Translations under genes and position numbers: made by a program
Shown here: piece after piece, positions 1-12,396 of the stretch
How positions within the stretch are numbered: position 1 is the first letter of the stretch
How the letters are laid out: the number at the start of each line of letters is the position of its first letter
Assembly: GCA_025677835.1 (NCBI GenBank)
Contig: JAIXMR010000024.1
Location: forward strand, 62,001-126,000
Origin: Sporodiniella umbellata
Lineage: Eukaryota; Mucoromycota; Mucoromycetes; Mucorales; Rhizopodaceae
Reading direction: 5' to 3'
DNA: 64,000 bases
The notes under the pieces: generated by a model
What the model saw: the letters and a program-made list of their open reading frames with translations, nothing else
What the model was told of the DNA's origin: nothing
Databases searched by the model: none

Positions 1-303
1 GAAAAACAGGCAAAAAAGGACAAACCCCAACAAAAAAGAGGAAAAAAATCCAACACAAAGTACAAACAAGCGGTGCTGAGCAAAGAAAGAAAAGGCCCAT
101 TCAAGTCTTTCGTGGTACGGGCTCGCACTGTCAGGTAAAACAATGCGGCGCTCAAGCCCAGTTTTTTGTCGTATCCATTCCCATATACTGGGTCTTGACG
201 GCTCAGTAGCTTCTGTGCTTTCAAGTCTTGAAGAGCTTTGATTAGTATCAGTCTCCAGAGATTCTCTATGGCCAAGATTGTTTTCACTTTTATTGGAATC
301 CAT
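1..303 (-). CDS. Unknown membrane protein, N-terminal part (runs off left edge)
   Basis: An ATG at 303-301 opens a reading frame of 101 codons that stays open to base 1, so only the N-terminus is in the window. The first ~50 residues are polar and rich in Ser, Glu, Thr and Asn (starts MDSNKSENNLG). A basic segment with an RRIVLPDS stretch follows, then a strongly hydrophobic run at about residues 79-101 (LFVLCVGFFSSFLLGF) that looks like a transmembrane helix. I recognise no family. A cytosolic N-terminus followed by a membrane segment is inference. An intron inside the shown part cannot be excluded, but none is needed to keep the frame open. Confidence 0.55.
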   Translation of the reverse strand, partial: MDSNKSENNLGHRESLETDTNQSSSRLESTEATEPSRPSIWEWIRQKTGLERRIVLPDSASPYHERLEWAFSFFAQHRLFVLCVGFFSSFLLGFVLFCLFF

Positions 304-470
304 TTTAAAAAGCAAAACAAAAAATAGAAATAAAAGAAAAAAAAAAAAAAAAAAGAAAGAAAAATCAGCTATGCTGAGCTTAGTGCATAATTAAATAGGT
401 GCTCTCTGCCTTTAAACTTTTCCTCTTTTAAAAAGAGCATCGCCAATAATAGTTGGCTTTTAACAACTAT

Positions 471-2404
471 TTATTTACGTTTTTCGACAAACATTTTCAT
501 TCCGTTTCTCATAGGCAGTGTGAGCGATAAATCATAAGCTACTTCCTGGTTGGGTAGAAGTGTGAAAGAGTAGCGTCGGAGGAGCATGATAACGCATACG
601 AGTGCCTCTAATGTCGCTAAGTTTTGACCTGTTTCAAAAGATATTAGTACAGTACCGAGTTAAAAAAATAAAATAAAAGAAAACTTACCTAAGCAAATAC
701 GAGGGCCTGCATGAAACGCAGGCCATTTACCAGCTGTCTCTCTTTTCACTCTTCCGTCTTCATCAATCCATCTCTCGGGTTTGAATACTTTAGCGTCTTC
801 GCCCCATACTTTTGTAGATCTACCTTGGGCGTAAGGAATCCATGCAATGTATGTACCGCCTTTGATATGTGTCCCATCGGGTAATATATCGTCTTCAAGT
901 GCGTATTTTTGGTTTGAAGGAACAGAGGGGAATAAGCGAAGCGTTTCGTAGAACCTAAAAAAGAAAAAAAAATTATGAGATTCACTGTATACGTGTACTG
1001 TTGAGCCTCTTACACAGCGTGAATGTAAGGCATGTTGTTTATCACTTCATAGAGAGCAGCAGCGTCTTTTTCTATGTCATCTGTAATGTGTTGAGAGATT
1101 TCTTGCAATATTTTCTTTTCAATGCGTGGCTGCAGACTGATGCTATAGAATAGCCACGATAGCGCTTGAGCTGTAGTATCTCGGCCCGCAATAATGAAGT
1201 TCAATACAGCATCACGTAGCTCTTTGTCATTCAGTCTTTCTCCAGACTCATTGGAAGCAGCCATGAAACGGCCTAACAAATCCTTCTTTTCTTCTCCTGC
1301 GGCGATCTCCTTACGTCTTTTCTCAATGACCTCTTGAGCGAATGTGTCGATAACTTTGAGGTTGTACGGAATTGTTTTTTCTTTTGCTTGAAACATATTA
1401 GCAAAGCGCTCTTTAAGTTTCGACGCAGGATCCATAAAGCGAGCAGCACAGTTGCGTTGAAGAAAATCAAAAGATTCCGCAAAAGGAACGCTCTCTTCTT
1501 TTAGGAGCGAGTCCAATTGAACACCAAACCCAAGACTACTTCAGGTAAGAAAAGTGTATTTTTACATATATATATATATAAAAAACCTACTATACAAAAG
1601 AGTCCAAAGTGAATTTAAACATCAAACCGTGAAAGTCAATTGAATTTCCTGTTTCGGATGCTTTTTCAAGGACATTATCAAACATAACATGCATTTCCTT
1701 TATGAAAACGCTACATATATATACATGTTTAATAAAAAAAAAAGGTACAGATGTGTAAATGAAAAGGACTTTTTTTCTTTTCTTACTTTGTAAAGTCGTC
1801 TCTGAAGTTTTTGACATTAAAGATATGGCTTGCAGTTTTTCTCTGATATTTCCATTGTTCGCCGTTAGCATTAAAAATGCCGTGTCCCAATAACTCTGTC
1901 AAATATTCTTTCATTGTTGGACCTTTTAAATAGTTTGCAAAGTTTGCTATAGGGCGATAAGAAAGAAGTAGGATAAATTAATACCAATCTATCTTCAATA
2001 TAAATATATATATGTATGTATATATATCATTACTTTTTAGAACATGTTCTACGATTAGGGGATCAATAGTGATTATTGAGCGGGGTATTCCGAGAGCGGG
2101 AGCTTCCCTAATATGCAGTACATGTATTGAATATGCGTTACTTAAGAATATTGATATCTTACAAAGTAAGAGTGTCTAGCTGCTCAAACATCAGAAGCTG
2201 TCTATCGTAAATTATGGGGAGATCCCTCAGTATCCCAGGTAAATTGCCTACCAAAGGCAACCCTTTATAAGCAGGTATTTCTTTTGCGTGTTCATGAAAA
2301 ATAGGGCGATCATGGTATTTTACGGCCAATAAAGCTATAGCAGAAGATACAACAGCACCTGCAATAGCAATTTGTTGAGCACCTGGAAAATCTTTCATAG
2401 ACAT
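471..2404 (-). CDS. Cytochrome P450 monooxygenase
   Basis: Seven exons (2163-2404, 2034-2107, 1787-1946, 1591-1710, 1014-1535, 689-954, 471-628) join in phase to 513 codons, the usual length for a microsomal P450. A hydrophobic N-terminal anchor lies at about residues 10-28. The I-helix oxygen-activation motif AGRDTTAQ is at about 315-322, ExxR (ETLR) at 376-379, and the haem loop FHAGPRICLG starts at 453 with the Cys thiolate ligand at 460. P450s use a partner reductase to hydroxylate lipophilic substrates. The sequence resembles the fatty-acid hydroxylase-like P450s common in Mucorales, but the substrate cannot be told. All catalytic motifs are intact. The junction between exons 4 and 5 is the least certain because two acceptors lie three bases apart. 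Confidence 0.93.
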
Positions 2405-3990
2405 GTTTTTTTTTTTTTGAAAAGAAAAGTTTATAAAAGGTTAAAAAAAGAAAAGTATGTTAAGCGCCGTTTTTATGCTCTTGTATTTTCAAAACCAGAT
2501 AGAGCTCATTTCTTTCCTAGTTATATAATGAGGAATTCACACAAATTTGGTAGAGGTAGACTGTTGTGCATCTATCAGTTCCAGGCGACTGCATAGCTGT
2601 CCTATGGGCACATGCCGTCATACCCACCCAATCTCAATTTTTGTTTTTTGTCAGTCACACCATAATTCATATACTGCCATAATCTCTTTTTTACCTTTTT
2701 AGGATATGCAAAGCGTTACCCGTTTGGCAGTAAACCGTTTTTTCTTCAAATAAACATCCAGGTTCAAGAATGCTAAGACGTTGACCCAGAAGATATACTG
2801 TACAAAAACGAATATAAAAACTTAAGAAAACCAATTGGACTTATTGACTCGTCCATTTCATAAACTATACTGAAAAAAAAAAAAAAACGGCGGTTCTCTC
2901 CATTTCTTTGGAAAGCTTAGAAATTCTACCTCCTGCTTATCCCCTACTTTTTTAAACTTTGAAGAAAGGTGCAAGGTCATTGGCCAATTCTTTTATTATG
3001 TTTACTACCATCATGAACGGACAAGGGAAAACCTTTGATGTACAGGTCAAGGAAAAACGCTATTTTAAAGAGTGTATCACTTATATCAAACCTTACATAC
3101 TAAAAAGATATTTACCCTGTGACTCTGAAATTAATTGATATGAGCATACAAATTTATAGATGAAAAAAAAAAAAAAGGTGACACATATTGCTTAGTTGGT
3201 TTAAGTCCTCCTAGACTTTTTTTTTCTGCAATTGATACGACTATCATCCGAATTTGACTCAAACACATGTATTTGATTATCACGTTTCCATACTCTTTGG
3301 CCAGTTTTTGCTACTAAAGAAAATCCCAGCTCACAAAGTTTAAAGTAGAAGCTAGCGTCTCAGTATCCAAACGGATGAGAGACGCAACACAGTTTGTTAA
3401 TGTATCGCTCGAGTCAACAATAGATGATGTTGAAAAGTGTACGATTATGCTTTACGGTCTCTTTTAAAGTGCTACATCTTTTAAGTGTGAGAAAGAAATG
3501 TAACGTTATACATCTGTATTGGAACATTAAAACCTATTATAGAAAAGCAATACAGTTTATTAGAGGGTTTTGTCCGAAAACGCTCTTAGGTGTAGCTTTG
3601 ACTTAAAGCTATATCAATGTATATATATATATATATATATATATAGTAGCACATTGCTTGTACAATATGTCTTTAGGTAGTCTATGAGTTTACAAGCCTA
3701 ATTAGACAATAACCTTACAGAAAGATCGTATGCAAATATCCAACCAATTAAAAACAAAAGCCGGATAATGACTCGCTCTACTCTGTATGTCTTTTTTTTC
3801 TCAATCGTTTATTCTTTGTGATCCTTCAAAGAGCTACTAACATCTTTCTCTATCCAAAATATATTGCGTAAGCCAACAACATCAACCAATGCTCATTTGT
3901 CCTTACCCAAACCCCATACATGAGTCTTTAACTCGAGCTGCTCCATATTAAGAGTATCCTATTTATAACAAAATGAGCCCAGGCATTCTC
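2405..3990. other. Intergenic region, no gene seen
   Basis: About 1.6 kb of AT-rich sequence between the start of the P450 and the end of the next minus-strand gene. It holds several poly-A/T runs and a (TA)n microsatellite at about 3619-3645. Short open frames here have no recognisable protein motif or convincing splice partners. Confidence 0.6.
3619..3645. repeat. (TA)n microsatellite
   Basis: Uninterrupted TA dinucleotides of about 27 bases in an intergenic region. Simple-sequence repeat with no associated gene. Confidence 0.9.
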
Positions 3991-4477
3991 TTAGTAGTAA
4001 CCCTTGATATTTACGTATAGTTTTCTCAAGTCCACCTTCAAATCGGCCAATTGTTTTTTTGTAGCAGCAGATTCTTTCAAGTTGGCAACGTCTCTGTCAA
4101 TGGTTTCAATTCGACGTGCATAGTCTTTGACCTATAAAATTAGAAGGTCAGTCAATTGATATTTTCCTCGGGTGTTTCTTTCTATAGAAAAGACCTTATT
4201 AGTAGACACTTGGAGCTCGTGTAATGATGTCAAAAGAGCTGAAGCAGCGCTGTTATATTCATCCAATAAGTAATAGTAACCAGCAGAACCGGCAGCGGTT
4301 ACGCCCAAAAGAAATCCAATCAAACTAATAGCTTAGGTCAACACAACGTTCGAATTAGGCTTGTAGATACCTTCCGCGGATAGGGCTTATTTTGGATGGT
4401 GTTGGTTCAGTTGAATAAAATCGCGTTTTAGGAATGTTGACAGTTGCACGATTAGCGAGACGAAATATGGAATTCAT
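3991..4477 (-). CDS. Small mitochondrial coiled-coil membrane protein (conserved in fungi)
   Basis: Three exons (4371-4477, 4195-4324, 3991-4131) join to 125 codons. The first ~30 residues are rich in Arg, Ser and Thr without acidic residues and contain an RFYSTE segment, which looks like a mitochondrial presequence. A glycine/alanine-rich membrane segment follows (GFLLGVTAAGSAGYYYLLDE, about residues 38-57), then heptad-like helices ending in a Lys-rich tail with DRDVANLKESAATKK. The glycine helix plus YYxLLDEY segment is, as far as I remember, shared by uncharacterised fungal mitochondrial proteins. No enzyme motif is present. The second donor (AAG|GTCTTT) is weak but gives an uninterrupted conserved helix. 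Role as an inner-membrane organiser would be a guess. Confidence 0.7.
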
Positions 4478-4815
4478 CTAGCAAAGCAAACAATCATAAT
4501 GTTAAAAAAAAAGGCTCAATCAACGTTACGATAGTTTTTATGTTTATTACTTTTGTTTTTCGAATGAGTTAAGAAAAAAAAAAAAAAAGCTGAATCCAGG
4601 GGGTAAAACCAAGCTTTACTTCAGCTGAGCCAATAAAAACAGCAATGAAGCTAGTGACAACCGTCACTGCGGGAATTTAAAAGGAAACAATTATTCTAGA
4701 GTGATCATTAAAAGATAAAGGTTTATAAAATAATATTAAGCCCATTTTTCTTTGGGAAAAAACAAAAACAAAAAGAAAGGGGAAAGGGAAAGGGTTTGCA
4801 TTAATTGTGAAGAGT

Positions 4816-6546
4816 TTAATCTGCTAATTGAGCCTGTGCCAACCTGGCTTCCAGGTTACGCAAGGCCTCTTCTTTACTCAAAAGCTCGGCTCTCTTTTCT
4901 TGAATTTCACGCTGAACTTTCAATTCGATTTCGCGAAGCTAAAAAAAAAGAAAAAGAAGATCAACCAAACAGAATTTGAAAGATACTGGATCTTTCCAAA
5001 TTACCTTTTCTTCCTCTTTTCTGAGTTGTTCTTCCTTCAAGCGAACACTTTGAGAGGCCATGTCTTCAGCGTTTAAGGATGCATCTCTAAATTTCCCAAG
5101 GTGAGTAAACATTACTTTTGTTTGTCTATTTTTCATTACTCTTGATCGCCACCGTTCACAGTGCGAGACAGTTTTTCGGTACGATAATTTTCGTATAGAA
5201 TATCATGAGTGATTTCTTTAAGATCTTGTAAGTGGGAGCTTAGCAAAGCGGATCTCAAACGACCAAAATCGGAGTGCTTGGGGTTATCTACTTCGACAGC
5301 GCCCCAGGGGTATTGGCGACCGCGAACAACACGTCCATTGATTGTGATCTCGTCCTCACTGCCGATAATGGAGAAGGGCAAGAGAGCCTAAAATACATTG
5401 GTATGGATTATTTAACGAATCAGCTCTTACCCTTAGCTCACTGTTTTCTTCAATGGTATCTTCGTCATCTTCTTCGACATCATAAGGAAAGTTGTAGATA
5501 GGGATATTGTAATGGTCGATATCTTCCATAATCTATAAAGATGCACGTGGGTTGAGTTTCAAAAAGAGAGCAACAAGAAATGAACATACTCTTTTTTTAA
5601 AATCTCGAAGTTCTCCAGGTGTTAGTGAATCAGCACGTCCAACCACAGGGATCACATTCACACGAGGACTTAAGCGGCGCATAAGCTCGATATCAATCTC
5701 ACGTAGGCTATAAACAGGTTACTCAGTCTGTTCACACATATATACACACACATAGCGCGAACTTACGCGTGACCGGTAGGTGTAATGAAATATAAGAGCG
5801 CATGGACTCGGTTATCGCGGAATCTAGGGTTACGTTTAATTCTGGATTCTTCTGCAAGAATATCGTCATATTGTTTTTCCAAATAAGCAACAATCTCATG
5901 AAAACTATCATAAAAACGGTGTTATTTACTATTACCAATATAACACTTTTGGCTTTGTTACCAAGCTTCGTTGTCAATGTTATCTCCAAATCCTGGTGTG
6001 TCTACAATAGTCAAAGAAATTCTGTATCTTTGTCAGCTTTTTTTTTTTTATGATGCTCCCCTTTCCCCCTTTCCCCTCCCCCTTAATTCCCCTTAAGTAC
6101 CTAACACCATCTTCATCCAACTCTTCAAAAAAAAAGGGGGTGTTAATAAGATTGTTTTCGTTTCAGATCCTTTTATATCTTCTATTTTACCAACTGAGAC
6201 AGGTTTGATCTTGATGCCCTCTTCAATGTGAGCTTCTTCAGGATTGTCGGACTCTTTCTTTATGAGCACTTGGTCATCGCAGAGAGTGTTGACAAAAGTT
6301 GTACGGCCAGTACCTGAGGCACCTATTTAATTCACGTCAGTTTCAAAGCAAATGCTGAAAGTGTGTGTGTGTATGTGCGTGTGTTTTTGGATGCTCTCAG
6401 TAATACATACCAACTACCATCAAGGTAAATTGGAATCCTTTCTTTACATTCTTTCTACGTCCGCCAAGTCTCTAAAAGAAAACACTGGGTCAGTTTGACA
6501 AGCCCAGAATATAAGGGATCTTCTATTTTTGTCTTACGTGTGCCAT
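4816..6546 (-). CDS. CDC11: Septin, Cdc11/AspA type
   Basis: Eleven short exons (6538-6546, 6411-6471, 6191-6322, 6101-6122, 5962-6021, 5767-5904, 5590-5707, 5431-5532, 5140-5387, 5005-5086, 4816-4938) close in phase to 364 codons. Septins are GTP-binding proteins that polymerise into filaments at septa, branch sites and hyphal necks. The P-loop is GASGTGRTT (24-32), switch-like DTPG is at 82-85, the GRAD base-recognition motif is at 164-167, and the septin-unique region with RGRQYPWG follows. The C-terminus (about 297-364) is a charged coiled coil. Arginine replaces the usual P-loop lysine, as in yeast Cdc11 (GSGRST), which supports assignment to that group. The first exon encodes only Met-Ala-His and another exon is 22 bases long. 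Confidence 0.93.
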
Positions 6547-9467
6547 GTTTTTAGTGATGATTAGGATGAATAGGGGAAAAGAAAGAAAGTAAGCAAATTG
6601 TTTTTCACAAAAAAAAAAAAGGAGACAGGCAGCGGGGTAGCAAAAAAATACACAATCTTTATTAGAGGGATCGACCAATAAAACAATCAGCCCTAATACT
6701 CTCTCCACGCGCTTAATTTCCTCTTGAGCTTTAGGGAAACCTGATATTCTCGGTCATTTAATTTGTGTTTCCTAATGCAATGCCTTTTTTAGAATGACAA
6801 TGAGCGGTAAATGTCAAATTAGAGATAAAACAATTTACTTAGTACGCACGCACACTTTTGCTTTGACCTGCTCGTTCATCAATAACATTAAAAACAAACA
6901 ACAGACAGAGGTTGAGAAAAGCTGATGTATAAACCACCCCTGTTTCTAGTGAAATGAGAAGGAAAGGGATGGACTTTTTTTTTTACATACATTAATAAAA
7001 GAATAACATACGCTGTATGTCTAGTTTGACGTTTAAAAACTGGGGTTATTCGAGCTACAGAAAAAAAAGAAGTTTTTCTTTTCCTTTTTCTCTATTATTC
7101 TGTAAGAGTTTGAATTTTTTTAAGATATCAGCTAAATCGCTTTATATTACCAAAAAAAAAAAAAAAAAAAAAAACAAATGTAGTTCAATGCACAGAAATA
7201 TGTTTTTTTTTTTGTTTGTTCACACCGGCTTATTGAGACTAAAACAATTTAAGGCAGCTTTTTCTAGATTTTAAAAAGTTTGATTGCGTAAAACAAAGCA
7301 AAAAAAGAAAAAGCAGTAAATACACGGATATACTGCAAAAATAGACATATACTACATATACTTTCAATCTAGTGATTTATTCTATCTGATACATGTGTAT
7401 TTAAAGTATACTGAAATATGCCCTGGATTTTATGTATGCAATGCACAAATTAGACGGAATTCTAGGATTCGCATTAAATACCAAAATGGTTTTTGTCAAT
7501 CGGATTTGAACCGAGGACTCATTTTCGATAAAGACTAAAAGTCAAAATGCAACTTGTTTTAAATCATTCTACTAACTATTCTATTTTGAGAAAAGCCTAT
7601 GACCCTATACTAACGCATTGGTGCCAAAGCAAAACGATATAAACCTGCTTTTCTTTAAAAAGAGACCATCACTAATGCAATGCAGTGTTATTTTTAAGAC
7701 TTTAGAAAGCTTTTATGTCATGTAAGATAAGTCCAGATTCATTTGATTATATAGTTCGTTTTTGAGTAAAATCAGCTGATATTTGCAGTAGATATAACGA
7801 CTGTCAGATCTTATATAGTAAATCAAGCTTTAAAATAAAACAAAAAAGAATAAAGTAAAACAAAAGGTTGATTAACGATGAAGGATTATGTTTGCCTTCA
7901 AAGGATCAGATAAAAAAGAGTAAAATGATTAAGTATTGAATTTAAAGGATAAAGTATAGATTTTTCAGCGATAAGATTGTTATTTGAATTCATCAAGATG
8001 AGGGTGTATCTGTTGAATACAAAAATTGAGATGTAGATTGATAAAAAATGTTTAAAGCAATGTTTTTGTGGGCTTTTTTTAGTTTTCTTTTTGAGATTTT
8101 GTAGCAGTGTATTTCAACCACTTGATATATTTGATGTTTTGTGTATTTGAAATAATAGTGCTCCATACAGCATTTATTGTAGTCTTGATAAAAAACTGCA
8201 GTCATAACTATAGCGTCGGGATATAAATAGTCTAGCTATATAAAACTATAACCAGATAAGGTTCTCTGAGAACACTGGTGTAAAGTCAGCTCAGTCTTCG
8301 GTCAAATCAATATTGTTAGTAGGGAGACCTGTAAGAAAATTTTCAACAAAAATCTTTTGTTGTCTTCAAAGAACAGACCTATTCCTAATGTTTTTTGTAG
8401 CTGCTGTTTTTAACTCTTCAATGTTTAGTAAAACTATTTTTGCCTGAAAAAAAAAAGATACAAGCCTGGTTAGTAGCGAGATTTTAGTCTGTATATAAAA
8501 ACACAGTACATATAAGTATGCATTATTCAAATAGTAGTTCATTCAAAGTACAGAGATTACGAGGGGGGTTTTTTTTTTAAAAAAAAAAAAGCAAACAGAA
8601 ATAGTAATTTTAACCATCCCTCTAACTGTTACTGACCTACGTCAATTCTCGAAGTTATACGAGATCTATATGACCCACAGGCGTACTGTTCGTTACTTCT
8701 CTTAAAAATTCAAATATGGCAAAATTTAAATTTGAAACACTCTACGTAATTTCAAAGTATTCAATTTTTTATAATGAGCCTTATTGTTTCTAAAGTCAAT
8801 AAAAAAAATCTACAGTATCTATTAAAACAGTGCTGTATTTAAAGTATATACTCACACAAAACTAAGTATTTCAAGTAATTGGTGCTCCTGAAGGATTATG
8901 CACTATATCTATCAACAGGAATTTACTGTGTCATGTGCAAACCGATTTATTGCAAAAAGATGTAGTGCCACAAAAGCTGGTTTATCTTTTCTATTGCTAT
9001 AAAACTATAGAGCTTAAGCTGTGGCATAATTAGAGTTTTCCTATACTCATATGGATCTATGGATAAGATTTATCGAGATTATCGAGATTTTTTAATTCTT
9101 CTCATGAAGAAATAGCTATAGCTTGAATCGTTATATGCTAACTATATTTAAGTGTTTAAGTAGTAGCTTTTAAGAAAAAATTTTTATATGTTGACAATTT
9201 TGTTACTATACTATATAAAAAAAACAATGCATGGTTTAAAGATATGAATACATCATTTGATATTTAGATTTAACAATTTCAAAAAAAAAAAAAAAATAGA
9301 CATTCTATTTTCTTTATCCAAAGCGGCTCGATTAAAAATTGTTATGCTAATCTCTAATGTGTTGTCGTCATATTACAAAACTCGTTTATAATAAAAGTAT
9401 TTTTTAAAAAAAAGATATAAATGCAATACAAAAAATTCTCGGAAAACAGCAATTTGAAATTACCATC
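6547..9467. other. Long gene-poor AT-rich intergenic region
   Basis: Nearly 3 kb between the divergently transcribed septin and amine-oxidase genes. It contains poly-A runs (for example 7150-7172), many stop codons in all frames and one tRNA-like remnant near 7490-7590. I see no gene that can be spliced into a credible product. Confidence 0.6.
7490..7590 (-). pseudogene. tRNA-like remnant (possible tRNA-Lys relic)
   Basis: The minus strand carries a perfect RNA polymerase III B-box (GGTTCAAATCC, about 7501-7511 read in reverse), a segment CTTTTAG that would fit a lysine anticodon loop with UUU, and an A-box-like TAGTTAGTAGAAT upstream. The acceptor and anticodon stems do not pair, so this is not a functional tRNA. 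It may be a decayed tRNA or a tRNA-derived SINE fragment. Chance resemblance is possible. Confidence 0.25.
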
Positions 9468-11626
9468 ATGAACTCTTCACAAAAGCCTCACCCTTTGGAT
9501 CCTCTTACAAGTGACGAAATATCTAAAGCTTCTGCTATTGTTTCTGAAGCGAAACCAAATCTAGATATTATCTTTCACGCTATAACACTGAAAGAGCCTG
9601 AAAAAACACAAATGTTGTCATATTTAGGATGGGATACTGCAATTTCTTCCAATAGCTCCATCGAAAGAGAAGCATTTGTCATTGCTGTAATTCGAAAAAC
9701 TTCAGAATACTTTGAGGCCACTGTTTCTTTGACCGAAGAAAAACTTACCTCTTGGAAACATGTAGCTGACGCACAGGCTCCTTTAGATTCTGATACTTGT
9801 AAAGAAATTGAAACCATTGTTCGAGAAGACGAGCAGGTTCGTAAAGAATGCTTGGATTTAGGAATTACAGATATTTCTATGATTTCTGCCGATGTTTGGC
9901 CTATTGGTCGTCATTTGAAATACCCGGATCGCAAAAGAAGACTGTTTCAATGTTTTTTATATTTAAATACCACTACATGTGACAATCAGTATGCGCATCC
10001 GATAGATTTCGTACCAGTTATTGGTAACTATATAAATATATAAATGTATATATGTGTAATTGAATTACCTGTACTGACCTCTTCTTTATATGAACTTACC
10101 CCCTTTAGACATGGGAAGCAAGAAAGTCTTGGTAATTGATCACGCCAAATCCAGAAACTCAAGATATTTGCGTCCAGAAGTACCCAGAGCAGAGCATGGC
10201 TTTTTCCCAAAGTTTCTGGAAAAAAAGGGCTACCGTAAGGACGTCAAACCTATTTCAATTCAGCAGCCTCAAGGTGCTTCTTTCACTGTTCGCGGTAATG
10301 AGATTGATTGGCAAAAGTGGAACATGCATATTTCGATGAACCACAGGGAGGGTCTTGTAATTCATAATGTTAGCTATCAAGACGGCATTGAAAAGCGACC
10401 CCTGTTCTACCGAATCTCTTTGTCTGAAATGTTTATTCCTTATGCTGACCCAGTTTTTCCTTATAATCGAAAGCAAGCATTTGATGTAGGCGAGTGTGGT
10501 CTTGGTATCTGCACCAACTCACTTAAATTGGGTTGCGATTGCCTTGGATCAATTCACTACTTTGACGCTGTTTTTAACGACAATCAAGGAGAACCTGTCA
10601 AAGTTCCAAATGCTATATGTTTGCATGAAGAAGACAATGGAATTCTTTTTAAGCATACAAACCCTAGAACTGAAGAATCAGTTTCAGTACGTTCACAAAG
10701 GCTGGTTATCTCCCATATATCTACAAGTAAACAAACCACCATTTCAATAACAAACTCTGTATGTTAATATCTAATCTGATATAGTATACAACTATGATTA
10801 CGGATTTTATTATTACTTTTACCAGGACGGTTCTTTTCAATATGAAGTAAAAGCAACTGGACAACTCAGTACAACAGTTTTGGCTAAAGATGAAATTCCC
10901 GAAGGCTATGGAACAACTGTAGCTCCACAAGTCAACGCTCCACACCATCAGCATTTTTTTACTATGCGAATTGACCCTATGATTGATGGTATAAATAATT
11001 CAGTAGCATCCGTAGACGTTCACGTGGACCCTTTGGCTACCGGTCATCCTAACAATCAATTTGGTAATGGTTTTAAGCCCAAAACAACTATTTTACGCGA
11101 TACAATCGAGGGACAGCAATGTGTAGATTACAATACTGGGCGATTTTGGAAAATATTAAACGAAAATCGTCTTCATCCGTACACCCGTAGGCCGGTTGGT
11201 TGGAAGATATATTCAAAGAATAACATACCTTTGTTTGCCCAAAATGACTCTATTGCTGCGGAGAGAGCAGGATTTACAAAAAAAAATCTTTATGTTACCC
11301 CTTACAATGCAAATCAGCAGTTTGCAGGTGGACGGTATGCTAATATGTCTTCTGGTAAAGATACGCTTGAACACTGGGCCAAATCTGGACATGACATCGT
11401 TAACAGAGATATTGTCTTATGGTTTACTTTTGGTCTAACGCATTTGACTCGTGTAGAGGACTTTCCTTGCATGCCAGTGGAGACATGCGGCTTTTCGATG
11501 AAGCCCTTTGATTTCTTTACTTCTAATCCCGGACTAGACGTACCACCAACCAACGTTACAATCAATCACTCTGTAAGACTGAATGGAGATGAATCGAGCA
11601 ACAGCTGTTGTGCAAACGACAACTAG
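9468..11626 (+). CDS. Copper amine oxidase (TPQ-dependent primary amine oxidase)
   Basis: Three exons (9468-10023, 10109-10726, 10785-11626) join to 671 codons, the usual size for fungal copper amine oxidases. The enzyme oxidises primary amines to aldehydes with release of ammonia and peroxide. The cofactor-precursor motif reads T-I-Y-N-Y-D-Y with the topaquinone tyrosine at 395. The putative catalytic base is Asp311 in FDVGECG. The copper ligands are His446 and His448 (HHQH) and His611 (THLTR). I see no signal peptide and no C-terminal SKL-type peroxisomal signal; the tail is Cys/Asn-rich. The second intron sits only a few bases before the cofactor tyrosine codon. It is preceded by a TATAAAT-like element about 50 bases upstream and followed by an AATAAA near 11664. 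Confidence 0.95.
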
Positions 11627-12396
11627 CTCTTTTTTTATGTTCCCTGATTATAGTTTCTCTATTCAATAAACGTTATTTAACAATTCCTAGGTTATGTCAT
11701 ATACTCTGTTGTTATTTTTTTGATATAGCATCCAAAAACATAGGTCTTTGGCAAACGTAAATTCAAAACATTGCCTATCCTCAAGAAATTTTTGGTTCGT
11801 CTCAGTCATCGCAATTACACGACTATACTTAAAATTCGACACGATAGTCAAAACGTCAGTATTTAATTCGCCATCCTATAGATTTCAAGTCCCCTCCTTG
11901 ATATGTGATGTACGTTGATATAAGTAATATCGCACACTATTCTATCCTAAGGCTGTATACAACCCGTGCTGATGACATACAAATCAAAATTTACTTTATA
12001 GATCTAGCACACCCCAGATTCTAATCTTTTTCCCAACATTTTAACGCTTGTAAGCTAATTTGATTACATGAGCGTCATATATTGCTTAATAAGCACAATA
12101 GAGTTTAAAAATAGTGGCGTTTCTTGATATAGTATGCATGAATCGCAAGGAGCACACAAATACAAAAGACGTTTTTGATCTGTTTTTCTAGTATTTATCG
12201 TTGCAAAAACCATACGCAAAATAATAGTATAACTATATATTGCTTTTAAAGCAAAAGAAAAAAAAAACTTGAACATCTATGAAGTTTCCGATAGCGCGAG
12301 CAGAAAACCTAATGATCTTTATCGGAGTGATAATCTAAAATCTCCACAGGTACAGATAGGGGAATCCAGTCATTTTTTCTTTTTTCTTTTATTGCA
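11627..12396. other. Intergenic region, no gene seen
   Basis: About 770 bases between two plus-strand genes. It holds the amine-oxidase polyadenylation-like signal and the upstream region of the NMN adenylyltransferase gene. No further coding potential seen. Confidence 0.6.

Noticed and set aside
11440..11490. Apparent loss of the third copper ligand (MPVET instead of a His) in the amine oxidase
   Set aside because: The third ligand is the His in THLTR (residue 611) just upstream, and MPVxT is normal in bacterial and fungal enzymes.
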